Below are positions 43,611 to 52,604 of a DNA stretch of 53,737 nucleotides, piece after piece (the first letter of the stretch is position 1; each line of letters opens with the position of its first letter). The notes under the pieces were generated by a model. It was not told the DNA's origin and made no database searches. It saw only the letters and a list, made by a program, of their open reading frames with translations. The DNA lies in NCBI GenBank assembly GCA_023474025.1, contig JAMCYH010000066.1, positions 1-53,737 of the forward strand. The letters are read 5' to 3'. Source of the DNA: Deltaproteobacteria bacterium (lineage in GTDB: Bacteria > Desulfobacterota > Desulfomonilia > Desulfomonilales > Desulfomonilaceae). Made by a program: the position numbers and the translations under genes.

Positions 43611-44786
43611 ATGAAAGAAACACAAACAAACTTCAACCTGAAAATCCTGTTGATCCTGTCATTGGGGCATCTGATCACAGACATTTATCAAGGGGCTCTA
43701 CCTGCCATATTGCCTTTTTTAAAGACTAAGCTTTCCATATCATATGCGCTGACCGGAGCAATCATGATGTCGGCGAATGTCGCGTCATCAGTAGTGCAGC
43801 CTCTATTTGGTTACTGGTCGGACAAGAAAGCAAAAGCGTTCTTGTTGCCTCTGGGGTGCGTCATAGCCGGTGTAGGTTTGTCGCTTGTTCCATTGACAGT
43901 TCATTACAGCCTCGTGTTGGTCTTGGTGGTGATAAGCGGACTGGGCGTTGCTTCATTCCATCCCGAGGGATATAAAACAGCCCGTTTTTTCACGGGAGAC
44001 AAGATGGCCACAGGGATGTCAGTTTTTTCGGTGGGTGGAAACCTCGGGTTTGCGCTCGGTCCCATCATAGCTATTTACCTGATCATGCATTTAGGTTTCA
44101 ACTACTTGCCCTTGATCGCATTGCTTTCGATAATCTTCCTGTTTTTCCTCATGTTCGCATGGAAGCCCATAGAGCAGGTTAAAGCTGTCCACGCGCTCCC
44201 TAAAACAGCTGCGGGAGGTTCGCAGCAAGGCGCTTATGTGGCGCTTTTCCTGCTGATAGGAACGGTTGTAATGAGGTCCTGGACTCAACTTGGGCTAATG
44301 GCATATATACCATTTTATTATATTGATCACGTTGGTGGAGACGCCCTGTACGCTGGGAAGCTGGTTTCCGCCCTGTTGCTGGGGGGCGCTGTTGGAACGA
44401 TCGGGGGATCGTTAATCGCTGACCGATGTGGCCACAAGCTTTACCTCATAATATCCATGGCAATTTCAAGTATAATGTTTCCACTCATTTTTATGACCTC
44501 CGGGGTGGTATTGTTTCTAGTCCTTGGCGTTTTTGGAATGATCCTCATTTCAACGTTCACTGTGACAATAGTAATGGCCCAGCAGCTTCTTCCCGGAAAT
44601 TTGGGGATAGCTTCTGGACTCATGGTTGGTTTTGCGATTGGCACAGGTGGACTTGGAGTCACGTTGTTGGGAATCCTTGCAGACCATTACGGTGTCGCTA
44701 CTGCCTTGGAGTCAATAGTTGTGTTGCCAGTTGCGGGACTTGTGCTGGCCCTCCTCATCAAGTACCCATCTCCACAGGTCGCGTAG
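43611..44786 (+). CDS. MFS transporter, fosmidomycin-resistance (Fsr) type
   Basis: A 391-aa major facilitator with twelve hydrophobic segments. SLGHLITDIYQGALPAILPF is typical of the Fsr subgroup, and VQPLFGYWSDKKAKAFLLPL contains the loop 2-3 motif. GVASFHPEGYKTARFF is a further Fsr hallmark. Members export small drugs such as fosmidomycin in E. coli. The physiological substrate is unknown here. It precedes the ThDP enzyme gene by 48 bases. Confidence 0.87.
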   Translation: MKETQTNFNLKILLILSLGHLITDIYQGALPAILPFLKTKLSISYALTGAIMMSANVASSVVQPLFGYWSDKKAKAFLLPLGCVIAGVGLSLVPLTVHYSLVLVLVVISGLGVASFHPEGYKTARFFTGDKMATGMSVFSVGGNLGFALGPIIAIYLIMHLGFNYLPLIALLSIIFLFFLMFAWKPIEQVKAVHALPKTAAGGSQQGAYVALFLLIGTVVMRSWTQLGLMAYIPFYYIDHVGGDALYAGKLVSALLLGGAVGTIGGSLIADRCGHKLYLIISMAISSIMFPLIFMTSGVVLFLVLGVFGMILISTFTVTIVMAQQLLPGNLGIASGLMVGFAIGTGGLGVTLLGILADHYGVATALESIVVLPVAGLVLALLIKYPSPQVA

Positions 44787-44834
44787 GATGATCTGGAAAA
44801 TCCCAAAGTATGATGCATTTTCCCCGGAGGAGAG

Positions 44835-46391
44835 ATGACAGGGGCTGAAATATTAATAAAGACTTCGATTGAGTCAGGGGTGGATGTTTGTTTTGCAAAT
44901 TTCGGAACAACAGAATTAAATTTGGTTTCTGCCCAGGATTCTGTTCCAGGTATCAGGTCAGTCCTTTGTCTATTTGAAGGAGTTTGCTCCGGCGCAGCCG
45001 ACGGTTACGCCAGAATGCTGGAAAAACCAGCTATGACATTGCTGCACCTTGGTCCCGGTCTGTCCAACGCTTCAGCGAATTTACATAACGCAAGACGGGC
45101 ATATTCTCCCATGCTCAGCATCATCGGAGAACACGCTCTTTGGCATAGACAGTCTGACGCTCCAGAAGTGATGGACATTGAAACTCTCGCGAGACCGGTC
45201 TCAGACTGGATCAGATTGGCCAAATCTCCCGACACGATTTCACATGACACTGCGAGCGCCATATCGAGTTCAATGCAGGGAAACTCTGCCACTTTGATAG
45301 TTCCTCAGGACGTTCAATGGAATGAAAGCCTCAATCCTCTAATTGAATCCGCCAAACCTCACATCGAGCCGGTTGACCCCGTGAATATCAACGAGATTGC
45401 TCGTGTGCTGCGAGGAGGCGGAAGGACCCTAATGGTGCTCGGTCCGAAGAGCCTGAGGGAGAATGGATTGAAAGCAGCGGCTAGAATTAGGACGAAAACA
45501 GGGTGTGACTTAGTTTCTGAAACTTTTCCAGCCCGGATGGAAAGGGGGTTAGGGATCCCATTCGTGGATAGGATCCCATATTTTCCTGAACCGGCATTTG
45601 ATTTCTTTTCACAATATGATTCGATTATCCTGGTTGGCGCAAAGTCTCCAGTCGCATTTTTCGCGTATCAGGGGGGGCGCAGTAATCTTTTAACTGAATC
45701 TCACAATATATACGCTCTAGGTTCCCGATATCAGAACTTGGCACAGGCTCTGGAAATGCTTTCAGATACAGTGGGGGCTCGCAATCAGGGGTTCATGGCT
45801 GAGCCAGATTCAGGCTCACAATTGGCTGACTCCCTCCCAACAGGCCCTTTGACAGCGGAGAAGGCGTGCATGGTTTTAGCTGCTTTGCAGCCTGAAGGAG
45901 CGATTGTAGTCGATGAGTCAGTTACCAGTGGGTTTGCTTATTATCAGGCAGCGTCTTGCGCTCCTCATCATGATTGGGTTCCCATAACAGGTGGGGCCAT
46001 TGGACAAGGCATGCCATGCGCAATTGGGGCCGCCATAGCGTGTCCTGACAGACCGGTAATCAATTTCCAAGCCGATGGGAGCGCTATGTACACTCTACAG
46101 GCGCTATGGACTCAGGCTCGCGAGGAGTTAAATATTACTACACTAATTTGTTCAAATAAAAGTTACAATATTCTGAGAATAGAAATGGCCCGCTCAGGGC
46201 AGTCTAAGCCTGGCAAAGCTTTTAAGAACCTTACGAATCTGGACAGACCACCAATCAAGTGGACCCAAGTAGGCAATGGTATGGGAGTCCCCGCCGTGTC
46301 CGTAACGACCGCGGAAAATCTTTCAAAAGAACTGTCACGTTCCCTTGAGGAAGCAGGGCCTCACTTAATCGAGCTCGTTCTTTCTAGCTAG
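44835..46391 (+). CDS. Thiamine-diphosphate enzyme, acetolactate-synthase/benzoylformate-decarboxylase-like
   Basis: A 518-aa ThDP-dependent enzyme. The catalytic Glu is in LFEGVCSGAADGYAR (Glu48). AMTLLHLGPGLSNASANLHN is the acetolactate-synthase-type pyrimidine domain, and the ThDP/Mg2+ motif is QADGSAMYTL followed by ICSNKSYNI near residues 412-440. The middle FAD-type domain is degenerate, as in many ALS-like decarboxylases. It probably decarboxylates or ligates a 2-keto acid. GGAGGAG precedes the ATG. Its stop overlaps the stop of a convergent cupin gene by 4 bases. Confidence 0.87.
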   Translation: MTGAEILIKTSIESGVDVCFANFGTTELNLVSAQDSVPGIRSVLCLFEGVCSGAADGYARMLEKPAMTLLHLGPGLSNASANLHNARRAYSPMLSIIGEHALWHRQSDAPEVMDIETLARPVSDWIRLAKSPDTISHDTASAISSSMQGNSATLIVPQDVQWNESLNPLIESAKPHIEPVDPVNINEIARVLRGGGRTLMVLGPKSLRENGLKAAARIRTKTGCDLVSETFPARMERGLGIPFVDRIPYFPEPAFDFFSQYDSIILVGAKSPVAFFAYQGGRSNLLTESHNIYALGSRYQNLAQALEMLSDTVGARNQGFMAEPDSGSQLADSLPTGPLTAEKACMVLAALQPEGAIVVDESVTSGFAYYQAASCAPHHDWVPITGGAIGQGMPCAIGAAIACPDRPVINFQADGSAMYTLQALWTQAREELNITTLICSNKSYNILRIEMARSGQSKPGKAFKNLTNLDRPPIKWTQVGNGMGVPAVSVTTAENLSKELSRSLEEAGPHLIELVLSS

Positions 46392-46732
46392 GCTCCTTTT
46401 ACAACAACAAGCAACATCTTGAATCGCTTGATGGCATGCACTGAATGCGGAACATTGGCAGGCATAACAATGACCTCACCGGCTTTGACTGAATTTTCCT
46501 TGGAATCAATTGTGATCTGAGCTTCTCCATCCATTACTTGTGCGAACGCATCCCCGGCTGCTGAGTGGGTGCTCAGTCCTTCGCCGGCGTCAAAAGCAAA
46601 TAGAGTTAGACTCATGGAGCTGGTTTGCGCTAGTGTTCGGCTTACGACCCGCCCTTCCTGATAATCCACCAGGTCCAACAAGACTTGAGGTTCTGCAAAC
46701 GCTATGTTCTTTATAAATTTCCCACGTTCCAT
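46388..46732 (-). CDS. Small single-domain cupin protein
   Basis: A 114-aa cupin. The first cupin motif lies around GEGLSTHSAAGDAFAQVMDG, with His as metal ligand. The second is GEVIVMPANVPHSVHAIKRF, with a further His. It probably binds a metal ion and a small ligand. Its role is not predictable from sequence. A GGGGG ribosome site precedes the ATG. Confidence 0.85.
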   Translation of the reverse strand: MERGKFIKNIAFAEPQVLLDLVDYQEGRVVSRTLAQTSSMSLTLFAFDAGEGLSTHSAAGDAFAQVMDGEAQITIDSKENSVKAGEVIVMPANVPHSVHAIKRFKMLLVVVKGA

Positions 46733-46811
46733 AATGACGACCCCCTAAAAATAGTGTGAGACTGCTAAATCCTTTTTTTTTGCTATCTTGACTACGGAAA
46801 TTCCCCCAAAA

Positions 46812-47327
46812 CTATCTAGTAATTTCACATTCAGACGCTCGACAGGTCCTTTTCGCATCCGATAACATCCTTACATGGTCCATTTCCTCGCAGATGAGCT
46901 TGCCAATTTCGCTGATGTAATTGGGGTCGGAATTCATGTCTTTCATTCCAAGCAGGAAATGGACTGAATCCTTTTCAAATTCGATAGCGACCTCAAGAGC
47001 TTCTAAAGGGGTATGGACCTTTTTCAGGCGTTCAATAGTTACATCGTGAGTAAAAACTTCAGTATCGGCGGCTGCTTCCAGATAGCTTTTCGCCAACCCC
47101 TCCGGGTCCCAGACTGACTCCTCGGGAAAATAACCTGGGAGGTCGCTTCTAATAGTCCTGAAACATTCAGCCTGGGATTCCTCAAGATCAGCAAGATCCG
47201 TGAAGAGCTTTTGAATCACGGGGTCATCAGTCATCTTCTTCGCTGCAAGCTGGTAAAAGCTTCTCCCATTCTCTTTGATACGGATGGCCATTTCAAAGAC
47301 GTCGTCAGGTGTTCCGAAAATCAACAT
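46812..47327 (-). CDS. Ferritin-like/rubrerythrin-type diiron protein
   Basis: A 171-aa four-helix protein. The expected Glu and Glu-x2-His ligands appear in MAIRIKENGRSFYQLAAKKM, DLADLEESQAECF, EALEVAIEFEKDSVHFLLGM and ICEEMDHVRMLSDA. It lacks the C-terminal rubredoxin domain of true rubrerythrin. Such proteins detoxify peroxide or store iron in anaerobes. AAGGAG is well placed. It is divergent from the flavodoxin gene, so the 200-base region between them probably carries both promoters. Confidence 0.87.
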   Translation of the reverse strand: MLIFGTPDDVFEMAIRIKENGRSFYQLAAKKMTDDPVIQKLFTDLADLEESQAECFRTIRSDLPGYFPEESVWDPEGLAKSYLEAAADTEVFTHDVTIERLKKVHTPLEALEVAIEFEKDSVHFLLGMKDMNSDPNYISEIGKLICEEMDHVRMLSDAKRTCRASECEITR

Positions 47328-47536
47328 ATCGAGACTCCTTTTAGAAGTATTTCAACTTGACTCGTTAGGTTTCTCTGTTAACTTAATCAATATGAGCTCG
47401 GTCCTCAACAATTTAATTACTTGTAAACTGCATTTTTAGGCTGGTTGCCCATGAAAATGAAGGCTTAGGCTATGTTTTCGAGTCATTCCATAATCTCAAT
47501 GTAGACGTCTTTGCGATTTTACGAAAGGAGATGGAT

Positions 47537-48097
47537 ATGATCAAAATTCTAGTAGTTTACGCAAGTGATCATGGCAGCGTCGAGAAAATGGCTAAATCGC
47601 TTGTCGAAGGAGTCAAGGCGGTTCCGGACTGCGAGGCTGTGCTGAAAAAGGCGGAAGATGCAAAGATGGATGATCTTGTGTCTTGTGACGCCTTGGTTTT
47701 AGGATCGCCAGTCCATATGGGTAGCATTGACTGGCGAGTTAAGAAGTTTATTGACACTGTATGTAGCGGGGCGTGGATGCAAGACAAAATCGTAGGCAAG
47801 GTTGGGGCGGTTTTTGCCTCCGGCGCTGGTTACGGTGGAGGAGGCGGCGGTTGCGAATTGACGATGCTTGCTCTACTGAACAACCTTGTAGAACTGGGAT
47901 TGATTATCGTGCCATTACCCAAGAGTACTCCCGGTTATCACGCAGCTGGCCTACAGTGGGGACCATACGGCAGAGCCCACGCTGACGATTTAAGCCCAAA
48001 GGGCCTGTCCGATGATCAGCTAGTGTCGTCTCATCATCATGGCAAACATATAGCAAGGGCCGCCAAGGCTTTGAGGGGTTCCGCAATCTTCGGTTGA
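47537..48097 (+). CDS. Flavodoxin/WrbA-like FMN protein
   Basis: A 186-aa flavodoxin-fold protein. The second ATG (47537) is preferred because GGAG lies 6 bases upstream, whereas the first ATG (47531) directly abuts that site. The FMN phosphate loop is VVYASDHGSVEKMAKSLVEG. Further blocks are LVLGSPVHMGSIDWRVKKFI and the glycine-rich GAGYGGGGGGCELTMLALLN, characteristic of WrbA/NQO-type proteins. It probably carries electrons or reduces quinones. Confidence 0.87.
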   Translation: MIKILVVYASDHGSVEKMAKSLVEGVKAVPDCEAVLKKAEDAKMDDLVSCDALVLGSPVHMGSIDWRVKKFIDTVCSGAWMQDKIVGKVGAVFASGAGYGGGGGGCELTMLALLNNLVELGLIIVPLPKSTPGYHAAGLQWGPYGRAHADDLSPKGLSDDQLVSSHHHGKHIARAAKALRGSAIFG

Positions 48098-48322
48098 AAT
48101 GTCGCTCGTATCGAGTAATATCCCGATTCTTGGAAGCGGATGGATCTTTGAATCTCACCAAGTGTCTTAGGACCTGTCCAACTTGACTATAGCTCCGATA
48201 TATGGTGGGGACTTTCTCAAGGGTCCCCAGCATGTCTTCCGGTGTTGGGAACCACAAGAATTTTATTGGATCCAGAATAGCTCAGCGGATATGTTAAAGC
48301 GAGTCTTGGCCAAGGAGGTAAC

Positions 48323-49000
48323 TTGTTAAGCGCCATTTCACTCATAGCGGTGTTTCTGTTGGTATGCCTTTTGTGGGCAGAGAACACCGGAAGTCATGGG
48401 CTTATCCTACTGTTCAAGACACCCCTTTCCTTTTTATTCGTGCTTACAGCGTTCTTTCAAACCCACCAGCAGGCGGCTTATTGCCGTTTTGTGATTGCTG
48501 GCCTTATTTTGGGCCTCGCCGGAGATGTCTGTCTTGGGCTACCAGGAAATATAGCTTTTCAGGCAGGTCTGGTCACGTTTGTTTGCGGTCATGTCCTGTA
48601 TACGATCGCTTTTGCAAAACTTACCAGAATGATTGACTGGATACATCCTGTCGCCTTGTTAATTCCAGCCATCAGTGGGTGTGTCTTTTTATGGCTAACG
48701 CCTCACCTCGGAACAATGCTGGTTCCAGTCGCTGTTTATATTGTGATCATCAGCGTGATGGTATTAGGGGCTTACTCGGCTTTCCGCAATCCGAATAACG
48801 AAAGGGCAGGGGCGTGGGCAATATTGTTAGGAGCAGCGCTTTTTTACGTGTCAGATATTTTCGTCGCCCGGGACAGATTTGTTGTAAATGATTTTATGAA
48901 TCGCTTAATCGGTTTGCCGCTTTACTATACAGGTCAGTTCCTGCTCGCATTTTCTGTGGGGTTGGTTAGACAAGATAATGTTGCTACCCATAGTCGCTAA
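48323..49000 (+). CDS. YhhN/TMEM86 lysoplasmalogenase-like membrane protein
   Basis: A 225-aa protein with about eight hydrophobic segments. Conserved blocks are LILLFKTPLSFLFVL, LILGLAGDVCLGLPG, TFVCGHVLYTIAF and LGAALFYVSDIFVARDRF; the Asp residues in GLAGDVCL and VSDIFVA match the catalytic sites of the family. Members hydrolyse the vinyl-ether bond of lysoplasmalogens. Plasmalogens occur in anaerobes, so this fits. The start is TTG behind a very good AAGGAGGTAAC site. Confidence 0.87.
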   Translation: MLSAISLIAVFLLVCLLWAENTGSHGLILLFKTPLSFLFVLTAFFQTHQQAAYCRFVIAGLILGLAGDVCLGLPGNIAFQAGLVTFVCGHVLYTIAFAKLTRMIDWIHPVALLIPAISGCVFLWLTPHLGTMLVPVAVYIVIISVMVLGAYSAFRNPNNERAGAWAILLGAALFYVSDIFVARDRFVVNDFMNRLIGLPLYYTGQFLLAFSVGLVRQDNVATHSR

Positions 49001-49257
49001 GGGGGAAGAGAACACTAGGTATTGAAATTAAGAATGATCTATGGCAGGTGGGCGGTAGCTGTTTAACCGACCATCGAGCTTTATTATCCGACGAAAGGTC
49101 GCATCAGGACCACTTGGCGCAATTACTGGCTTTAGACGCCGGCAAATTATTGGAAGGACATTTCTAGATATTCCGTTCGAACAAATAGGTTTAACAATTT
49201 TAGGCTGCTTCACACGAACTGTTAGGCATTTCCAGGGATTAGCTGATTTAATGTACA

Positions 49258-49515
49258 CTATCTTCGGTACAGCTGACGTGCCTTTTCCTGTTGCTGCCAC
49301 TGCAATTGCTGCTGCCGGTCCAACATTTGCCGCGTTTGCTGCTCGCGCTGCCATTGCAACCATTGCTGTTTCTGATAATTTTGTCTACCTCGCTCTTCTT
49401 GGCGCCATTGCTGCATTTGCGCACTCACAGTGCTAGAGAATGCGAACAATATTATCGAATATAGCCCCAATGCCCCGAGTAGGCCTATAGCCAGTCGCTT
49501 CATCACAGATCTCAT
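49258..49515 (-). CDS. Small secreted glutamine/arginine-rich protein
   Basis: An 85-aa protein not assigned to a family. Residues about 5-32 form a signal peptide ending at VSA-QM. The mature part is almost entirely Gln, Arg and aromatic residues (KQQWLQWQREQQTRQML). It may form a helical coiled structure. The start may be Met1 or Met5. After its stop, a second frame on the same strand stays open for about 75 codons to 49028 (IVYIKSANPWKCLTV onward), so the protein may once have been longer. It lies just downstream of glnE. Confidence 0.6.
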   Translation of the reverse strand: MRSVMKRLAIGLLGALGLYSIILFAFSSTVSAQMQQWRQEERGRQNYQKQQWLQWQREQQTRQMLDRQQQLQWQQQEKARQLYRR

Positions 49516-49534
49516 TTTTGTGCCCTTGTATAAA

Positions 49535-52500
49535 TTATTTTATTCCATTCGCTGGCGGAAAAAAGGAATTATATATGGACCGAATCTCCGTTCTTATACT
49601 AAGATAGTCTTGTACCAAAGCTTCTCCGTCGCTACCGTAGCCAAGCCTCTTGGCCAATCCTTCCAATTTTGAGCCGGAAAGAGGCAAACGATCTATACTT
49701 CGATTTTCCATAATGCGCAACCTGTCTTCCAGGTTTGTCAAGAATCTGTAGCCTGAGTCGAGGGATTTATAAGTTTGATTCCCGATAATGTCGGCGGTTC
49801 GCAGAGCGTCTAATGCCTCGAGGGTGTTAGATTTAATTATTTCCGGATGGTAGCGGGCATGGACGAGAATCTTGCCCTGTGTGAAAAACTCAACATCCAC
49901 AAGGCCACCTTTGCCAGTTTTTAGATCCACATTTGTTGAGTTTTCCATAGCAATTTCCTTTTCCATGCGTTCACGAATTCTAGCAATTTCGGCAATGTCA
50001 TGTTGATTGATATCGGCTTGCAGAATACATTCATGAATCACTGATTGAACCTTGTTACGCAAGTCAGGAGGCCCAGTGACAACTCTTGAACGAATCAACG
50101 CCTGCTTTTCCCATAGAGCGGACGACTCCCTGTGGTAACTCTCGAACGATTCCAGGGATGACACCAGTGGTCCTTTGTTGCCAGAAGGCCTCAGGCGAGT
50201 GTCTATAGAAAATACAGATCCCTCGGATGTGGGGACGCTAAGAATCGAGATTATTCTGTTCGCGAGTCTGGCAAACCATTCTCTCGAGGTTAATCTTCCT
50301 ATTTGTTCGCTGGGGGGATCAAAAACGAAGATTACATCAAGGTCAGACAAATAAGTCATTTCCATACCGCCAAGTTTTCCCATGCCTAAAACCACAAACG
50401 GAAACGGAGATGTCAGGCCTTCCGACCCGAATTTTTGTTCCATTTCGTTACGGGCGATCTCCACGGCGGCTTCGAGACATACATCGGCCAATTCGGCTAT
50501 GAGCTTTCGTGCCGAGGGTGAATCTATTTCTCCATTGAGTTGGCGGACCCCTGTGAGTAACGTTTCTTCATTCTTGAAGGTCCGGAGCACGTTTAGTTTG
50601 TCCTCATAGCTCTCACAAAAATCGAGACGTTCAAATAGTTCTTTTTTAAGGGTTCCCGAGCTTTTGGCGGAATTCTCCGACCCTCGGCCTATAAGGGAGT
50701 CAATTGATTCAGGATGCCTGATCAACAGGTCAGTAAAAAAACGACTTTCACCCAGAATACGTATCAAGAATCTAAGAGTAGCCGGGTTTTCCCAAAAAGT
50801 TGAATAGTAGTTAGGGGCGGCTTTAAGTGAGCCTATGTACGAATCAAGGCCGATCAAAGCCTTTTCCGGTTCAGGCGTTTTAAGAAGCTCATCAATAAAA
50901 AGAGGAGCGAGGCGCTCCAGTAATTCCTGTGACCTTTCAGAAACGGTCCTCCCCAGTGAAGGGAATATGAGGTTTCTTAAAACAGGATATGCTGAGGAAG
51001 GATTACGGAAACCCAGATCAGTCAGTATCGCCACAGACTCGTTATGGTCTTCTATGGATTCAATCAGATGACGAGTCACCGATGACACATTTTCAAGGCT
51101 ATCCTCTGGCGAATGATAAAACAGGGATGCAAAAAGCTCTTCAACAAGTTTCCGGCGCTTTTCCAAATCATCCAGAAAATTGTCAAGAGCTCCAGGTCCT
51201 CTATAACCCATTCGCCTGGCAAGTTCTTCCTGTTCTTCAGTTGTCCTGGGTAAATCATGTTTCTGTAGCTGATGATTAATCTGTATCCGATGCTCCACCT
51301 TCCTGAAGAACAAATAAGCGTCCTTAAGGTCTCTTGACGTAAGACGACTCAGGTGCCCACCGTCAATCAACAATTCGAGGGCAGCCACTGTCGACGGAGA
51401 ACGCAACCTGGGATTCTTGCCACCATTAATCAATTGCAACGCCTGAACGAAGAATTCAATCTCACGTATGCCTCCCTGACCCAGTTTTATGTTCACCCCA
51501 GGTTTCTTCTTGATCTGGATTTCGATCTGTTTTTTCATGGATCTCATATCATCGAGAGTAGAGTAATCCAGATGCTTTTTGTAAACGAAAGGCTCAATTC
51601 CGGAGAGAAACTGATGTCCCAGGTCAATGTCACCAGCTATTGGAAAGGCTTTCATTAGCGCAGCCCTTTCCCACGTCCTTCCCCAAGATAGATAGTACTC
51701 TGTTGCGTTTGAAACTGACGGGGCCAATTCCCCCTTATCTCCTTCAGGTCGTAGCCGAAGGTCTACACGAAATACGAAGCCATCTTCGGTGATGTCGGAC
51801 ATTGAGCGGCTTATGAGTCTGGCGAGAGACTCGTAGAACTTAGCGACAAAGGTTCTTTCTGAGCCGTCTGTGTAGCCTTTTTCAGGACCACGCAGGTAGA
51901 TTAAGTCTATATCAGAAGAAAAATTAAGCTCTCTACCGGAAAGTTTTCCCATGCTTAGGACCACGAATCCGTATTTTTTCGGAGCCAATCCATTTGGTAA
52001 TCCGTGTTTTTGGACTAGCCTAACGAAATGATAGTCTAGGGTTGTATTCAATGCGGCTGCAGCAAAGTCCGATAATTCCGCCATGATTTCCATCACATTG
52101 GCTATCCCACTGAGATCTCTACATCCAATCCTGAGGAATTCTTCTTCCTTATAACGTCTCAGTTCCCGACAAAGGTCGTCCTGAGAAGGGTTTGGAATCG
52201 AAGATATCCGATTCCGTAATTCGAGCTCCTTCTCAGATCGAGTTTTGGTCCTTTTGTATGCTCCTTCAACAAAAATAGATTTTATAAGCTCAGGCGAACG
52301 TCTAATAACCGAGAAAAGGAAAGATGAAGCGCCGATGGTCTTTAAAAAACAATCCCACACCTCTCTGGAGTTTGAGAGCCTTTCAATAAAGCCTTCGGAG
52401 TCAACGCGAAGCAATTCCTCCAATCTAATCACCGTTATTCTAGGGTTAACGGCGTCCGTAATACTCGAATCTGTCGCGGTGATCTGGAATGATTTCGAGT

Positions 52501-52567
52501 GGTCAATTAAATCGGAGAGAAGAGGGGCCTCTGTTTTGATGAAATCTTCGAGAATATGTTGATCCAT
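49535..52567 (-). CDS. glnE: Bifunctional glutamine-synthetase adenylyltransferase/deadenylyltransferase
   Basis: About 1010 aa from the preferred ATG at 52567. The open frame extends to 52654, but that would overlap purM, and the conserved reading starts after MDQHILEDFIKTEAPLL. Two nucleotidyltransferase modules are visible: the N-terminal removal domain with VVLSMGKLSGRELNFSSDID (about residues 200-219) and the C-terminal transfer domain with VVLGMGKLGGMEMTYLSDLD (about 724-743). GQGGIREIEFFVQ and GKGGLVDVEFFTQ are their metal-binding blocks. GlnE controls glutamine synthetase in response to PII. It is 37 bases downstream of purM. No strong ribosome site is seen. Confidence 0.93.
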   Translation of the reverse strand: MDQHILEDFIKTEAPLLSDLIDHSKSFQITATDSSITDAVNPRITVIRLEELLRVDSEGFIERLSNSREVWDCFLKTIGASSFLFSVIRRSPELIKSIFVEGAYKRTKTRSEKELELRNRISSIPNPSQDDLCRELRRYKEEEFLRIGCRDLSGIANVMEIMAELSDFAAAALNTTLDYHFVRLVQKHGLPNGLAPKKYGFVVLSMGKLSGRELNFSSDIDLIYLRGPEKGYTDGSERTFVAKFYESLARLISRSMSDITEDGFVFRVDLRLRPEGDKGELAPSVSNATEYYLSWGRTWERAALMKAFPIAGDIDLGHQFLSGIEPFVYKKHLDYSTLDDMRSMKKQIEIQIKKKPGVNIKLGQGGIREIEFFVQALQLINGGKNPRLRSPSTVAALELLIDGGHLSRLTSRDLKDAYLFFRKVEHRIQINHQLQKHDLPRTTEEQEELARRMGYRGPGALDNFLDDLEKRRKLVEELFASLFYHSPEDSLENVSSVTRHLIESIEDHNESVAILTDLGFRNPSSAYPVLRNLIFPSLGRTVSERSQELLERLAPLFIDELLKTPEPEKALIGLDSYIGSLKAAPNYYSTFWENPATLRFLIRILGESRFFTDLLIRHPESIDSLIGRGSENSAKSSGTLKKELFERLDFCESYEDKLNVLRTFKNEETLLTGVRQLNGEIDSPSARKLIAELADVCLEAAVEIARNEMEQKFGSEGLTSPFPFVVLGMGKLGGMEMTYLSDLDVIFVFDPPSEQIGRLTSREWFARLANRIISILSVPTSEGSVFSIDTRLRPSGNKGPLVSSLESFESYHRESSALWEKQALIRSRVVTGPPDLRNKVQSVIHECILQADINQHDIAEIARIRERMEKEIAMENSTNVDLKTGKGGLVDVEFFTQGKILVHARYHPEIIKSNTLEALDALRTADIIGNQTYKSLDSGYRFLTNLEDRLRIMENRSIDRLPLSGSKLEGLAKRLGYGSDGEALVQDYLSIRTEIRSIYNSFFPPANGIK

Positions 52568-52604
52568 TTTAGAGAAAAATACACGCTGTGATAGAAAAAT
52601 TGTA

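Noticed and set aside
49028-49363. 111-codon minus-strand frame starting inside the glutamine-rich gene
   Set aside because: Its first third is an alanine-rich shadow of the glutamine codons in another frame, and it has no ribosome site. Only the downstream part is mentioned, as a possible frameshifted end.
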